DNA from: Candidatus Tectomicrobia bacterium
GTDB lineage: Bacteria; UBA8248
DNA: 64,000 nt
NCBI GenBank assembly: GCA_016192135.1
Contig: JACPUR010000001.1
Coordinates: forward strand, 248,001-312,000
Direction: 5' to 3'
Shown here: piece after piece, positions 16,277-24,086 of the stretch
Position numbering within the stretch: position 1 is the stretch's first letter
Layout of the letters: the number at the start of each line of letters is the position of its first letter
Made by a program: the position numbers and the translations under genes
The notes under the pieces: generated by a model
The model's input: only the letters and a program-made list of their open reading frames with translations
Told to the model about the DNA's origin: nothing
The model's database searches: none

Positions 16277-17776
16277 ATGGTGGACCTCGAGGCCCTGCGC
16301 GCCGAGGCCGAGGCCTTCCTCGCGGAGAGCCGGCGGGAGTGGTACCTGGCCGGGGCGGGCGTGAAGGAGCGGCTCGAGCTGGCCCCCATCTACGCCCAGC
16401 ACGGCGGGCTCTTCCGGCGGGAGGGGGTGGAGGCCGCCGCGCGCGCGTTCGGCGGGTCGCCCGGGGGGGCGGGGCGGGACCGGCTGCGCGAGCTGTGGTC
16501 CTTCCTCGCCCTGGGCTTCATCCGGGAGCGGGTCAAGGAGCTGACCGAGCAGGCCGCCAACTTCGAGAGCGCGGCCACGGTGCGTCTGCCGTGGGGGGAG
16601 GAGATCCCCTACCGCCAGAGCGCCGTCGTGCAGCTCAACGAGGCGGACCGCGGCCGCCGCGCCGCGCTCGAGGCGGCCCGGGCCGAAGTGGTCCGGCGGA
16701 AGAACGGCTTCCTGGCCCCGGTCCACGCCGCCACCCACGCGCTCGCCCCGGAGCTGGGCTTTTCCGGCTACCTCGGCATGATGGATCGGCTGAGGGGGCA
16801 TCCCCTGGAGCCCGTTCGGGCGGAGATGGCCCGCTTCCTCGGGCGCACGGAGGCGCTCTACTTGCGCGAGATGGGCGGGGCGCTCCGGGAGCGGCTGGGC
16901 CTCGCCCTCGAGGAGGCCCAGCGGCACGACGCCCTCCATCTCTTCCGGGGGCGGGAGCACGACCGGCTCTTCCCCGCGGAGCGCCTGGTGGACTCGGCGC
17001 GCGCGGTCTGCCGGGGCATGGGGCTGGACCTCGAGGCGGAGGGCCGGGTGCGCCTCGACCTGGAGCCCCGCCCGCGCAAGAGCCCCCGCGCCTTCTGCTC
17101 CTCGGTCCATGTGCCGGGGGAGGTCTACCTCGTCATCCGCCCCCGGGGCGGGCACGACGACTACCGCGCCTTCTGGCACGAGCTCGGCCACGCCCTCCAC
17201 TTCGCCTACGTGGACGAGCGCGCCCCCTTCGAGGCCAAGCGCCTGGGGGACAATTCGGTGACGGAGGGCTTCGCCATGCTCTTCGACCACCTGCTGCTGG
17301 AGGGGGCCTGGCTGGCGGACACGCTCGGGGGGGAGGAGAGGGACTACCGGGGCTTCCTGCGGCACCTCGCCCTGTTCGAGCTGTACATGCTGCGGAGGTA
17401 CGCGGCGAAGATCGACTACGAGTTCCAGCTCCACCAGGGGCCCGACCTGGGCGGGATGGACGCCCTCTACGCCCGCACCCTGGCCGGCGCCACCCGGGTG
17501 GCCTACCCCCCCGAGAGCTACCTGGACGACGTGGATCCCTTCTTCTACTGCGCCAACTACCTGCGCGCCTGGATGCTCCAGGCTCAGCTCCGCGAGGCGC
17601 TGCGCGCCCGCTTCGGGAGGCGGTGGTGGCGCGGCCCGGGGAGCGGGGGCTTCCTCCGGGAGCTCTGGCGGACGGGCCAGGCCGAGGACGCGGACGCCCT
17701 CTCCCGGAGGCTGGGCTTCTCCCGCCTCACGGCGGAGCCCCTGGCGGCGGAGATCGAGGGGCTGCTGGGGGGATGA
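16277..17776 (+). CDS. M3-like zinc metallopeptidase
   Basis: 499 residues, no signal peptide, so probably cytoplasmic. The zinc site is FWHELGHALHF (HExxH) at about 299-309, with the likely third ligand Glu in SVTEGFAMLFDH some 26 residues later, the spacing seen in M3-type oligopeptidases. The N-terminal two thirds are helical. It should cleave short peptides with a catalytic Zn. Its start lies four bases after glgC, but a metabolic link with glycogen is not obvious; the operon may simply be a housekeeping transcript. It is shorter than typical oligoendopeptidase F (about 600 residues). Confidence 0.82.
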   Translation: MVDLEALRAEAEAFLAESRREWYLAGAGVKERLELAPIYAQHGGLFRREGVEAAARAFGGSPGGAGRDRLRELWSFLALGFIRERVKELTEQAANFESAATVRLPWGEEIPYRQSAVVQLNEADRGRRAALEAARAEVVRRKNGFLAPVHAATHALAPELGFSGYLGMMDRLRGHPLEPVRAEMARFLGRTEALYLREMGGALRERLGLALEEAQRHDALHLFRGREHDRLFPAERLVDSARAVCRGMGLDLEAEGRVRLDLEPRPRKSPRAFCSSVHVPGEVYLVIRPRGGHDDYRAFWHELGHALHFAYVDERAPFEAKRLGDNSVTEGFAMLFDHLLLEGAWLADTLGGEERDYRGFLRHLALFELYMLRRYAAKIDYEFQLHQGPDLGGMDALYARTLAGATRVAYPPESYLDDVDPFFYCANYLRAWMLQAQLREALRARFGRRWWRGPGSGGFLRELWRTGQAEDADALSRRLGFSRLTAEPLAAEIEGLLGG

Positions 17777-17838
17777 GGAGACGGGCGCGCTACCGGGCAG
17801 ATGGGTATTCGCCATGCTGTTATCGGCGCGGTGCGTCT

Positions 17839-17866
17839 GTAGGGGCGAGGCATGCCTCGCCCCTAC
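17839..17866. repeat. Family A palindrome, core GAGGCATGCCTC
   Basis: A perfect 28-base palindrome with GTAGGGGC/GCCCCTAC arms. It is identical to the copies at 4238, 23958, 32293 and 42459, and lies between the peptidase gene and a convergent small gene. Confidence 0.95.
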
Positions 17867-17904
17867 GAATCAGGCCGCCAGAAAATCGATTTGGGCGCGG
17901 ACGC

Positions 17905-18123
17905 TCAGGCCGTGGTGTTCACCCGCTTCCCCCGGACCTCGACGGCCTGCTCGGGGGCGGGGACGGACGCCGGGGCCGTGTTCCGGACGGGGGCCTGGGG
18001 GGCGTTCTGCTGGGTCTTCACCGGGGCCGGGGCGGCCTCGGCCTTGGGCTGGGGCGGCGGAACGGACGCCTGGGGCCGCGCCCGGGGCGGCGGGGCGGTC
18101 TGAAGCTCGACGCGGCTGGCCAT
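17905..18123 (-). CDS. Small Pro/Ala-rich protein, function unknown
   Basis: 72 residues with a strong ribosome site (TGAGGAGAAACCGCC before ATG), which is the main reason to call it. Residues 9-55 are a low-complexity PPP/APAP/QP region, and the tail VEVRGKRVNTTA is more ordered in composition. There is no signal peptide or membrane segment and no recognised domain. Small proteins ending in V(N)-type tails often accompany surface or flagellar genes, but nothing here supports that role. It converges with the peptidase gene. Confidence 0.6.
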   Translation of the reverse strand: MASRVELQTAPPPRARPQASVPPPQPKAEAAPAPVKTQQNAPQAPVRNTAPASVPAPEQAVEVRGKRVNTTA

Positions 18124-18205
18124 GGCGGTTTCTCCTCAATATCCCTGAGGTTCGGTGCCCATCATACCCCGATGCGGGGCCTTTGCAATCGGAGGTTCTT
18201 TCTTA

Positions 18206-18352
18206 CACCTCCCCCCATCGAGCCTTCGGCCCTCCCTCCCCCCAAGGGGGGCGGGATCTTCCTTCCTCCCTCAGGGGGGGAGGTGCTGGGGGGGTGGTTT
18301 TGGGTAGACAACTCCTTTCCCCTTCAGGGGGGGGAGGTATTGGGGGGGTGGT
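18206..18352. repeat. Family D C/G-run repeat, one full and one partial unit
   Basis: The unit begins CACCTCCCCCCATCGAGCC and continues through CCCCCCAAGGGGGGCGGGAT to GGGAGGTGCTGGGGGGGTGG (about 18206-18298). A shortened second unit with GGGGAGGTATTGGGGGGGTGG follows. The same element, inverted and interrupted, flanks the DUF3800 gene at 28684-28740 and 29487-29525. The 18124-18570 stretch holds this repeat and the terminator-like hairpin at 18355; no gene is seen. Confidence 0.85.
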
Positions 18353-18354
18353 CG

Positions 18355-18395
18355 AAAAAAAGCGCCCCCGCGCGGGGGCGCCTTGTGTTTTTTTG
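18355..18395. terminator. Bidirectional Rho-independent terminator-like hairpin
   Basis: The perfect 20-base palindrome GCGCCCCCGCGCGGGGGCGC (18362-18381) is flanked by an A run on the left and a T run on the right (18386-18394). The layout suits termination in both directions. Confidence 0.75.
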
Positions 18396-18570
18396 GGCGG
18401 GCAGGCAGGGCATTGGGAGGCGGGAAGGAGGGATCCCGAGAAGCTGCACTGCCTCATCGGCCCGCCCGCGGGGCCGGCGCCGGGGAGGATGATCCCCGGC
18501 CACGGCCCGCGTTATAGAAGACGGCTGTTACGGACTGGTTTCAGCCGAATTTCGGGAGCGTGAAATCGTC

Positions 18571-18777
18571 CTAGTGGTGAAGGCGCCGGGCGTGCAGGCG
18601 GCTCTCGATCCAGGCGATCGCCGCCCCCGAGCCCAGCAGGATGAGGCCTATCGCCTGCCGCGCCGCCGAGTGGAACGGGTAAAGGATATCCGCCTGATCG
18701 ATGCGGAAGCCGAACAGGGCCTCCGCCAGCCAGAATCCCCCCAGAAGAACCAGGATTGCCGCCGCGGCGCCGAGCAT
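18571..18777 (-). CDS. Small membrane protein, two segments
   Basis: 68 residues from the ATG at 18777, chosen because CAGGAGGGGAAATC gives an excellent ribosome site; an upstream in-frame start lacks one. Residues 1-22 (LGAAAAILVLLGGFWLAEAL) and about 40-60 (AIGLILLGSGAAIAWI) are hydrophobic enough to span the membrane, and the tail is His/Arg-rich. No family is recognised. It stands alone between a terminator-like hairpin and other small membrane-protein genes on the same strand. Confidence 0.65.
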   Translation of the reverse strand: MLGAAAAILVLLGGFWLAEALFGFRIDQADILYPFHSAARQAIGLILLGSGAAIAWIESRLHARRLHH

Positions 18778-18887
18778 GATTTCCCCTCCTGACGCTTGCC
18801 AGGAACGTTCATTCTTCCCGCCATTCAATTTACGGACGGATCTCTCCCCCGTCGTTGAGGCGGGTCACTGAAAAAGGGTGAAGGAAC

Positions 18888-18998
18888 TCACGGGCGGTAG
18901 CGGGCCCCGCCGGCTCTCCCCATGAGCCCCAGCACCAGCCCCAGCAGGGGCAAAAGGGCTATCGTCACGGCTCCCCAGACCAGTTCCACGAACATCCC
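18888..18998 (-). other. Possible 36-residue membrane peptide in a spacer (weak)
   Basis: Between the small membrane genes at 18571 and 19249 there are about 470 bases without a firm gene. An ATG at 18998 opens a frame of about 36 residues containing a hydrophobic stretch (VELVWGAVTIALLPLLGLVL). The GGGAGG before it is too close to the ATG for good translation, and a longer in-frame start at 19118 has no ribosome site. The rest of the spacer shows nothing recognisable. Confidence 0.25.
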
Positions 18999-19248
18999 TC
19001 CCAAGTCTTGGGCCGGGCCGTTCCCCGGGCCCCCTGGGCGGGTGCCTGCGAAAATCGTACCCGCCCCGAAAGGGACCGGGACCAGCCCCCATCGCTCGGG
19101 GCGGAGGCGCGAAAACATGCGGGGAAAGGGCTTTTTTCAGGCGCGGGCGGGTCTGGAGGGGCCTCTGGGCGGCGTCCCGGGAATGACGGAACGGAGGGCA
19201 ATTCCTGCCGGGGAGAGGGGGAGGCGAAGGGAGGGCGGCCCCTCCCGC

Positions 19249-19536
19249 TCACCAGCCGAGGAGACGCCTCCACATCAGGAACTGCGCGTGCCCGTAGCGG
19301 CCCATCCCCGCCCAGACCGTCAGGCCGAGGTGGTAGTAGATATAGATCCCCAGGGCGAGCAGTGCCCCATAGACCAGGGTGGCCGCCCCGACCCAAAGCC
19401 CCGTGGCGAGGCGGGAGTCTTGGCCCAGCGCCCGCTTGCTCCACTCCTCCGTCTTCATCGGGACGAAGGTGGCCCCGAAGAACAGCACGATTCCGGCCAG
19501 GGAAAAAAGCATGTGAAAGAGGATGAAGTTGCGCAC
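19249..19536 (-). CDS. Small integral membrane protein, function unknown
   Basis: 95 residues from a GTG with GGAGGAATTGC upstream. It has a hydrophobic N-terminus (FILFHMLFSLAGIVLFFGATFV, about 4-26) and a second span at about 46-70 (LWVGAATLVYGALLALGIYIYY). The end GRYGHAQFLMWRRLLGW is aromatic and basic. The composition fits a two-span inner-membrane protein with both ends on one side. No recognised family. A family C repeat lies just upstream of its start, so its promoter would have to lie within or beyond that repeat. Confidence 0.7.
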   Translation of the reverse strand: MRNFILFHMLFSLAGIVLFFGATFVPMKTEEWSKRALGQDSRLATGLWVGAATLVYGALLALGIYIYYHLGLTVWAGMGRYGHAQFLMWRRLLGW

Positions 19537-19576
19537 GCAATTCCTCCGCCTTGCGAAGTCGCGATCTTCTTAGTTT

Positions 19577-19733
19577 GTCATTCCGAGGAAACGAAGCGAC
19601 CGAGGAATCTGCTTCTCGGTTTTCTCCTGCCATCTTGAACGGAGCGAAACATCCAAGTGTGGCCATTCGTGTCTTCGCTGCGCTCCGGACGACACCCAAG
19701 GCAAAGCAGATTCCTCGCTGCGCTCGGAATGAC
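19577..19733. repeat. Family C long inverted repeat
   Basis: The left arm starts GTCATTCCGAGGAAACGAAG and includes GAGGAATCTGCTTC. The right arm, read in reverse complement, matches as GCAGATTCCTCGCTGCG followed by CTCGGAATGAC. About 80 bases separate the arms, and the loop holds a nested similar element (GTCTTCGCTGCGCTCCGGAC). Other copies are at 20916 and 38363, with a single arm at 53901. Confidence 0.9.
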
Positions 19734-19766
19734 AAGCCGCCGGTCAAATCAGAGAATTACCGCCCC

Positions 19767-20825
19767 CTAGAGATTGACCGGTTTCCCTTCCTTGCAGGAG
19801 CGGTCGGCCGCCATGGTCAGGGCCAGCACCTGCCGGCCGTGCTCGGCCGTGGCGAGCCCCACCCCGCCCCGCCCCAGGATGCGGCGCACGAAGGCGTCCG
19901 TCTCCTCCTTCATGGGGCCGAAGAACTCGCCCAGCACGAAGTCCCCCGGCATGGCCGAGCCCAGGAAGGCCACCTTCACCTGGTGCTCGGGCGTGTAGGG
20001 GCAGGGGATGGGCTCCCCGGGGGCGAGGACGATGTCGCGGTGGGCGTCGTCGATGTTGAGGCTCCCCTTGGTGCCCTGAAGGTCAATCTCCATCGTGGCG
20101 GTGTAGGCGGGCCAGTGGTGGGGCAGGAGCCAGCTCGTGCCCATGGTGGCCACGCTGCCGTCGTCGAAGGTGACGATCATCCACTGGAAGTCGTCGCGGT
20201 TGTAGGGCTTGAAGACCTTGCTGGCCGAGCGGGCGTAGACCTCGACGGGTTTCTTGCCCTCCATGTACCAGAGGATCATGTCCACCAGGTAGGTGAGGGT
20301 GTTGATGGAGGGCGTGGTGTTGGGGGAGCGCCGCGCCACGGCCTCGCCCACGGCGCGGGTGACGTAGATCTTGCCGAGCGCCATCACGATGTCCCCGAGC
20401 TGGCCCGCGTGGGCCGCCTGCTTCGCCAGCAGGTAGCGGCGGCGGAAGCGCTGGGTGTAGCCCACGAAGACCTCGGCCCCGCTCTTCTTGGCCTTGGCGA
20501 TGATGTCGTCGGCCTGCTTGAGGTCGAGGACGAAGGGCTTCTCGATGAGGACGGGCTTGCCCAGCTCGGCCGCGAGGGCGGCGGGGCCGTGGTGGTACTC
20601 CTCGTCCGTCGAGACGATGACGGCCCCCACCTTGTCGTTGCGGATGGCCTCTTCGTATTTGGTCGTGGCCTGGTCCGCCCGGACGGACTCGGCCAGCCGG
20701 TCGAGCTTCTCGGGCACCTTCTCGCATATGGAGAGGTAATCGATTTGGGGAATCTGGGCGCACGAATGCGCCCGGAGGGTGCCGATGTTGCCGGCGCCGA
20801 TGACGGCCACTCCGATCGTCTTCAT
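19767..20825 (-). CDS. Gfo/Idh/MocA-family oxidoreductase
   Basis: 352 residues, the usual length. The N-terminal Rossmann fold has GVAVIGAGNIGTLRAH at 5-20 for NAD(P), the EKP motif is present in KPVLIEKPFVLD near 95, and the C-terminal alpha/beta domain carries TYLVDMILWYMEGK. Members oxidise or epimerise sugars, inositols and related compounds. The substrate cannot be named from sequence. It lies between two family C repeats with no catabolic partners nearby; the divergent amidohydrolase at 21068 is the nearest enzyme. Confidence 0.92.
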   Translation of the reverse strand: MKTIGVAVIGAGNIGTLRAHSCAQIPQIDYLSICEKVPEKLDRLAESVRADQATTKYEEAIRNDKVGAVIVSTDEEYHHGPAALAAELGKPVLIEKPFVLDLKQADDIIAKAKKSGAEVFVGYTQRFRRRYLLAKQAAHAGQLGDIVMALGKIYVTRAVGEAVARRSPNTTPSINTLTYLVDMILWYMEGKKPVEVYARSASKVFKPYNRDDFQWMIVTFDDGSVATMGTSWLLPHHWPAYTATMEIDLQGTKGSLNIDDAHRDIVLAPGEPIPCPYTPEHQVKVAFLGSAMPGDFVLGEFFGPMKEETDAFVRRILGRGGVGLATAEHGRQVLALTMAADRSCKEGKPVNL

Positions 20826-20915
20826 CCTCTCTTCCTCCGGTCCGGTTGCATGATGGCGTGAGCGGGAGAATAATCCGCTGGAATCCCTGGTAGTGGGTCA
20901 GTCTGTGCCACAGAT

Positions 20916-20996
20916 GTCATTCCGAGGGAGCGCTGCGACCGAGGAATCTGCTTCTGGTTCTTACAAAAGCAGATTCCTCGCTGCGCTCGGAATGAC
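20916..20996. repeat. Family C inverted repeat (compact copy)
   Basis: The arms are GTCATTCCGAGGGAGCGCTG with GAGGAATCTGCTTC, and GCAGATTCCTCGCTGCG with CTCGGAATGAC, separated by only about eight bases. It forms a hairpin of roughly 35 base pairs in the divergent spacer before the amidohydrolase gene. Confidence 0.92.
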
Positions 20997-21067
20997 AGCG
21001 GAATTGCGAAACTGACCCGCTGTCGAATCTTCACCGTCCGCGTCCAACTCTTGCGCTGGAGGGGAAC

Positions 21068-22048
21068 ATGCGCATCGACGTGCAGACCCATCACATGCCC
21101 GCCGCGTACGTCAAGGCCCTGCAGGGGAGGTCCGCCTACCCCCGCTTCGAGAAAAAGGGGGACCAGTGGTGGGCGCTCGGCACCCCCCACGATACCCTCC
21201 CGATGGCGCCCAAGCTCCTCACCCTCTCCATGAAGGTTGAGGAGATGGAGGCGAGCGGAGTGGACTTCTCCCTCCTGAGCATCAACATCCCGGGGCCCGA
21301 CCTCGCCCCCGATCCCCGCGAGGCGGACGACCTCGCCCGCATCTCGAACGACGGCATCGCCGAGGCGGCGGCCGCCCACCCGGGGAAGCTGCGGGGGGTG
21401 GCCAACCTCGGCTACGGCGACATGAAGGCCGCCGCCCGCGAGCTCGAGCGCTGCCTCAAGGACCTGAACTTCGCCGCCCTCCAGGTCTTCGCCTATGTCG
21501 GGGCCAAGCGCCCCCTCGACGCCCCCGAGCTCGATCCCATCTGGGCCATCCTGGAGGAGCGCGGGGCGCCCCTGGTCCTCCACCCCGGGCCCTCCCCCGC
21601 GAGCCCCATCTACGCCGACCACTGGCTGGGGCCCATGGTGGGTTTTCTCTTCGACGAGAGCCTGGCGGCCCTCCGCCTCATCCTGGGCGGGGTGCTGGAG
21701 CGCCACCCGAGGCTCAAGGTGCTGCTGCCCCACGGGGGAGCCACCCTGCCCCTCCTCATCGGGCGGGTGGACTCCCTCAGCCAGCGCTACCGCGACGACA
21801 AGAGCCTCGCCCTGCCGCACCCGCCCAGCCACTACTTCGCCCGCTTCCACACCGACACCGTCGTCCACTCCAGGGAAGGGCTCGCTTTCGCGCTTCAGCA
21901 GATGGGCGCGGGGCGGGTGATGTTCGCCACCGACTCCCCATGGGTGCCCATGAAGCGGCACGTCGAGATCGTCGAGAGCCTGGGGCTCACCCCCGCCGAG
22001 GCCGGAGAAGTCTGGAGCGGGACGGCCAAGGCCTTCTTCGGGCTGTAA
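21068..22048 (+). CDS. Amidohydrolase, ACMSD-like metal-dependent TIM barrel
   Basis: 326 residues with GGAGGGGAAC before the ATG. MRIDVQTHHMPAAYV starts with the metal-binding HxH-type element (QTHHMP), LVLHPGPS near 174 provides a further His, LLPHGGATLPLLIGR near 220 another, and ATDSPWVP near 287 the catalytic Asp. This order is that of amidohydrolase-2 / aminocarboxymuconate-semialdehyde decarboxylase-like enzymes, which decarboxylate or hydrolyse aromatic-derived acids with a Zn. The precise substrate is unknown. The gene is monocistronic. Confidence 0.88.
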   Translation: MRIDVQTHHMPAAYVKALQGRSAYPRFEKKGDQWWALGTPHDTLPMAPKLLTLSMKVEEMEASGVDFSLLSINIPGPDLAPDPREADDLARISNDGIAEAAAAHPGKLRGVANLGYGDMKAAARELERCLKDLNFAALQVFAYVGAKRPLDAPELDPIWAILEERGAPLVLHPGPSPASPIYADHWLGPMVGFLFDESLAALRLILGGVLERHPRLKVLLPHGGATLPLLIGRVDSLSQRYRDDKSLALPHPPSHYFARFHTDTVVHSREGLAFALQQMGAGRVMFATDSPWVPMKRHVEIVESLGLTPAEAGEVWSGTAKAFFGL

Positions 22049-22299
22049 GGATTCCTTTACGTAAGATTCGAGATTCGTTCGGGCCTTCGGGCCAGGACGC
22101 CGCATCCTATGCGAAGCGGCCCGGTTTGCCAATATTTCGGGCCGATCGGTCCTTAAGGCGGACCCCTGATTGTTGGGGCCCAGGAGCGGGCACTACATTA
22201 AGAGCAGGTTGGGAACCCGGGGCCGTCTAGATGAGTAAAGCCGCCTCCGCTGCGGTGGGGATGGACCCGCGGCCGCGAGGTTCCTGGAGGAAAATTCCC

Positions 22300-22590
22300 A
22301 TGAAACGCATTCTGATGCTGGCCTTCGCCGGCCTGCTCTTTCTCGGCTGGGGCGCGGGCGAAGCCTCGGCGTGGCACCGCCATCGCCCCCGCCGCGAGAG
22401 CGGAGTGATTCTCCGGTTCGACTTTGGGCCCCCCGCCTACCCCTACCATGCCTACGAGGGGCCCTTCTACCGCGGGCCCTATTACCGGGGGCCCTATTAC
22501 CCCAGCCCCTATTACTACGGGCCGTTTTACGGCGGGCCTTCCTACCGCTATTACGGCGCGCCCCGGGGGCCGTGGAGGGACCGGGACTAG
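22300..22590 (+). CDS. Secreted Tyr/Pro/Gly-rich protein, paralogue 1
   Basis: 96 residues from the ATG at 22300 (CTGGAGG upstream); an earlier in-frame ATG lacks a ribosome site. Residues 1-24 are a signal peptide (MKRILMLAFAGLLFLGWGAG, cleaved after ASA) nearly the same as in the genes at 22761 and 23143. The mature part has HRHRPRR, a VILRF strand and then a run of YYRGP/YYPSP-type repeats. Structural, surface-binding or metal-binding roles are possible; none is shown. It is the first of three tandem paralogues. Confidence 0.75.
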   Translation: MKRILMLAFAGLLFLGWGAGEASAWHRHRPRRESGVILRFDFGPPAYPYHAYEGPFYRGPYYRGPYYPSPYYYGPFYGGPSYRYYGAPRGPWRDRD

Positions 22591-22760
22591 CAACCGGCGG
22601 TGTTCCCCGGGCGTTAGTAGGAATGAGACCGGACGCCGCGCCCGGCCGTCCCTTCGGAGCCGAGGAACCCGGCCCGTCTAATTTGGAAAGACAAGGGCCG
22701 CCTGTCCTGGAGTGAAGGGCAAGGCCCCGGCGGCGGCCGGGTTTTCTGGAGGATACTCAG

Positions 22761-23054
22761 ATGAAGCGGATTCTCCCGTTCGCCATCGCCGGCCTGCTCC
22801 TCCTCGGCTGGGGCGCCAGCCGGGCCGGGGCGGAATACGGCCCTTACTATGCGCAGCCCCGGACCGGGGTGATCCTTTACTTCGGCTACCCGGTGTACCA
22901 GTACGCGCCCCGGTATTACTACCGGCCTCACGTCTACCGGCCTCACGTCCCGCCCCACCGGCATTACTACCGCCCGCACCTGCGCCACCATGAACGGACA
23001 TACCAGCACCTGTACCCCACTCAGCCCCGCGGGCCGTGGTACCGCCACCGGTGA
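22761..23054 (+). CDS. Secreted Tyr/His-rich protein, paralogue 2
   Basis: 97 residues with CTGGAGGATACTCAG before the ATG. The signal peptide MKRILPFAIAGLLLLGWGAS ends at AGA and matches its two neighbours. The mature chain has GVILYFGYP, aligned to VILRF of paralogue 1, then YYYRPHVYRPHVPPHRHYY and further His/Arg/Tyr clusters ending PRGPWYRHR; paralogue 1 ends PRGPWRDRD. The His density could bind metal ions or haem (inference). About 170 bases separate it from paralogue 1. Confidence 0.75.
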   Translation: MKRILPFAIAGLLLLGWGASRAGAEYGPYYAQPRTGVILYFGYPVYQYAPRYYYRPHVYRPHVPPHRHYYRPHLRHHERTYQHLYPTQPRGPWYRHR

Positions 23055-23142
23055 TTGGAGTAGACTGACGAGGCTTGGCTGGAGACGCGCCGCCCGCTCT
23101 CGATGAGCCTCCGGCGGCCGTTAGGTTCTGGGAGGGAAGGGG

Positions 23143-23811
23143 ATGAAACGAATCCTGGTGCTGGCGGTGGCGGGGATGCTTTTCCTGGGATGGGGCGCGG
23201 GCGAGGCCTGGGCGGGGGGGCGCCGCCATTATCACGGCCACCACCGCAGCAGCGTGGTCTTCTCCTTTGGCTTCGGCGCCCCTCTCTACTACGGGCCTCA
23301 CTACTACTACCGCCCCTATTACTACCACCCCGCCTACTACCACCCTTATTACTACGAGCCGGCGCCGGTCTACGTGGCCCCCGCGCCGGTTTACTACCCC
23401 TCCCCCGGCTTCAACGAGTTCTTCGGCACCGTGCTGGGGGCGATTGGCGGGGGGGTGATCGGGGCGCAGATCGGCTCGGGCTCGGGGCGGGCGGCCGCCA
23501 CCGTGGGCGGGGTGCTCCTGGGCTCCCTCATCGGCAACCGGATCGGCTTCGGGCTCGACGACTACGACCGCCGGCTCGCTTTCCGGAACACCCAGTACGC
23601 CCTCGAGAGCATGCGCTCGGGCACGGTGGTCGAGTGGCGCGGCCCGAGCTCGGGCGCCTACGGGACGGTGAGCCCCCGGCCCGCCTTCCAGAACCAGGCC
23701 GGCCAGTACTGCCGGGAGTTCCAGGAGACGGTCATCGTCGGCGGGCAGGAGCAAGCGGCCTACGGCACCGCCTGCCGCCAGCCCGACGGCCAGTGGCGGA
23801 TCGTGCAGTAG
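23143..23811 (+). CDS. Secreted glycine-zipper protein with His/Tyr-rich head, paralogue 3
   Basis: 222 residues with GGGAGGGAAGGGG before the ATG. Its signal peptide MKRILVLAVAGMLFLGWGAG is shared with the two upstream genes. Residues 28-85 are His/Tyr-rich (HYHGHHR, YYYRPYYYHP). Residues 95-135 form a glycine zipper (GAIGGGVIGAQIGSGSGR, GGVLLGSLIGNRIG) as in the 17-kDa surface-antigen/RcpA-type outer-membrane family. The C-terminal 60 residues (CREFQETVIVGGQEQAAYG) match that family's tail. It is likely periplasmic or outer-membrane associated. A terminator follows. Confidence 0.85.
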   Translation: MKRILVLAVAGMLFLGWGAGEAWAGGRRHYHGHHRSSVVFSFGFGAPLYYGPHYYYRPYYYHPAYYHPYYYEPAPVYVAPAPVYYPSPGFNEFFGTVLGAIGGGVIGAQIGSGSGRAAATVGGVLLGSLIGNRIGFGLDDYDRRLAFRNTQYALESMRSGTVVEWRGPSSGAYGTVSPRPAFQNQAGQYCREFQETVIVGGQEQAAYGTACRQPDGQWRIVQ

Positions 23812-23830
23812 GGTAGCGGCCGGAAAAGAA

Positions 23831-23866
23831 ACGGGGGAGGGATCGAAAGATCCCTCCCCCGTTTTA
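23831..23866 (+). terminator. Rho-independent terminator after the secreted-protein trio
   Basis: A 14-base stem (ACGGGGGAGGGATC) with a GAAA tetraloop and the perfect complementary strand is followed by GTTTTATTTC. It lies 20 bases after the last stop. Confidence 0.9.
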
Positions 23867-23903
23867 TTTCATGGGCAGGCGCGGGGGCTGCCCATGTCCT
23901 GTA

Positions 23904-24036
23904 GTAGGGGCGGGTTTCAAACCCGCCCCTACGGATGTATCGGCGGGGACACGCTCTGTAGGGGCGAGGCATGCCTCGCCCCTACAGACTGAACCTGCCG
24001 CCTCCTCCGTAGGGGCGGTTCGCGAACCGCCCCTAC
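23904..24036. repeat. Family A cluster: three palindromes with three different cores
   Basis: The units lie at 23904-23932 (core GGGTTTCAAACCC), 23958-23985 (core GAGGCATGCCTC) and 24009-24036 (core GGTTCGCGAACC). All have the same GTAGGGGC/GCCCCTAC arms. About 25 unrelated bases separate them. They fill the convergent spacer before the alcohol dehydrogenase gene. Confidence 0.95.
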
Positions 24037-24086
24037 AAAAGGCGGGCTGCCAGAATCGGTATTTTGGTGCGTCGCGCGCTCCGTCG

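Noticed and set aside
20916-20996. Rho-independent terminator
   Set aside because: The hairpin is long and perfect enough, but has no T run and the same sequence occurs elsewhere in both orientations; it is a dispersed repeat, though it may still affect termination.
22150-22245. ECF-sigma promoters before the secreted-protein genes (GGAAC and CGTCTA elements)
   Set aside because: The elements are only eight bases apart, too close for -35/-10 spacing, and the third gene lacks them.
23904-24036. CRISPR array suggested by evenly spaced repeats
   Set aside because: Only three palindromic units with different cores, no constant repeat, no leader and no cas genes; they are family A repeats.
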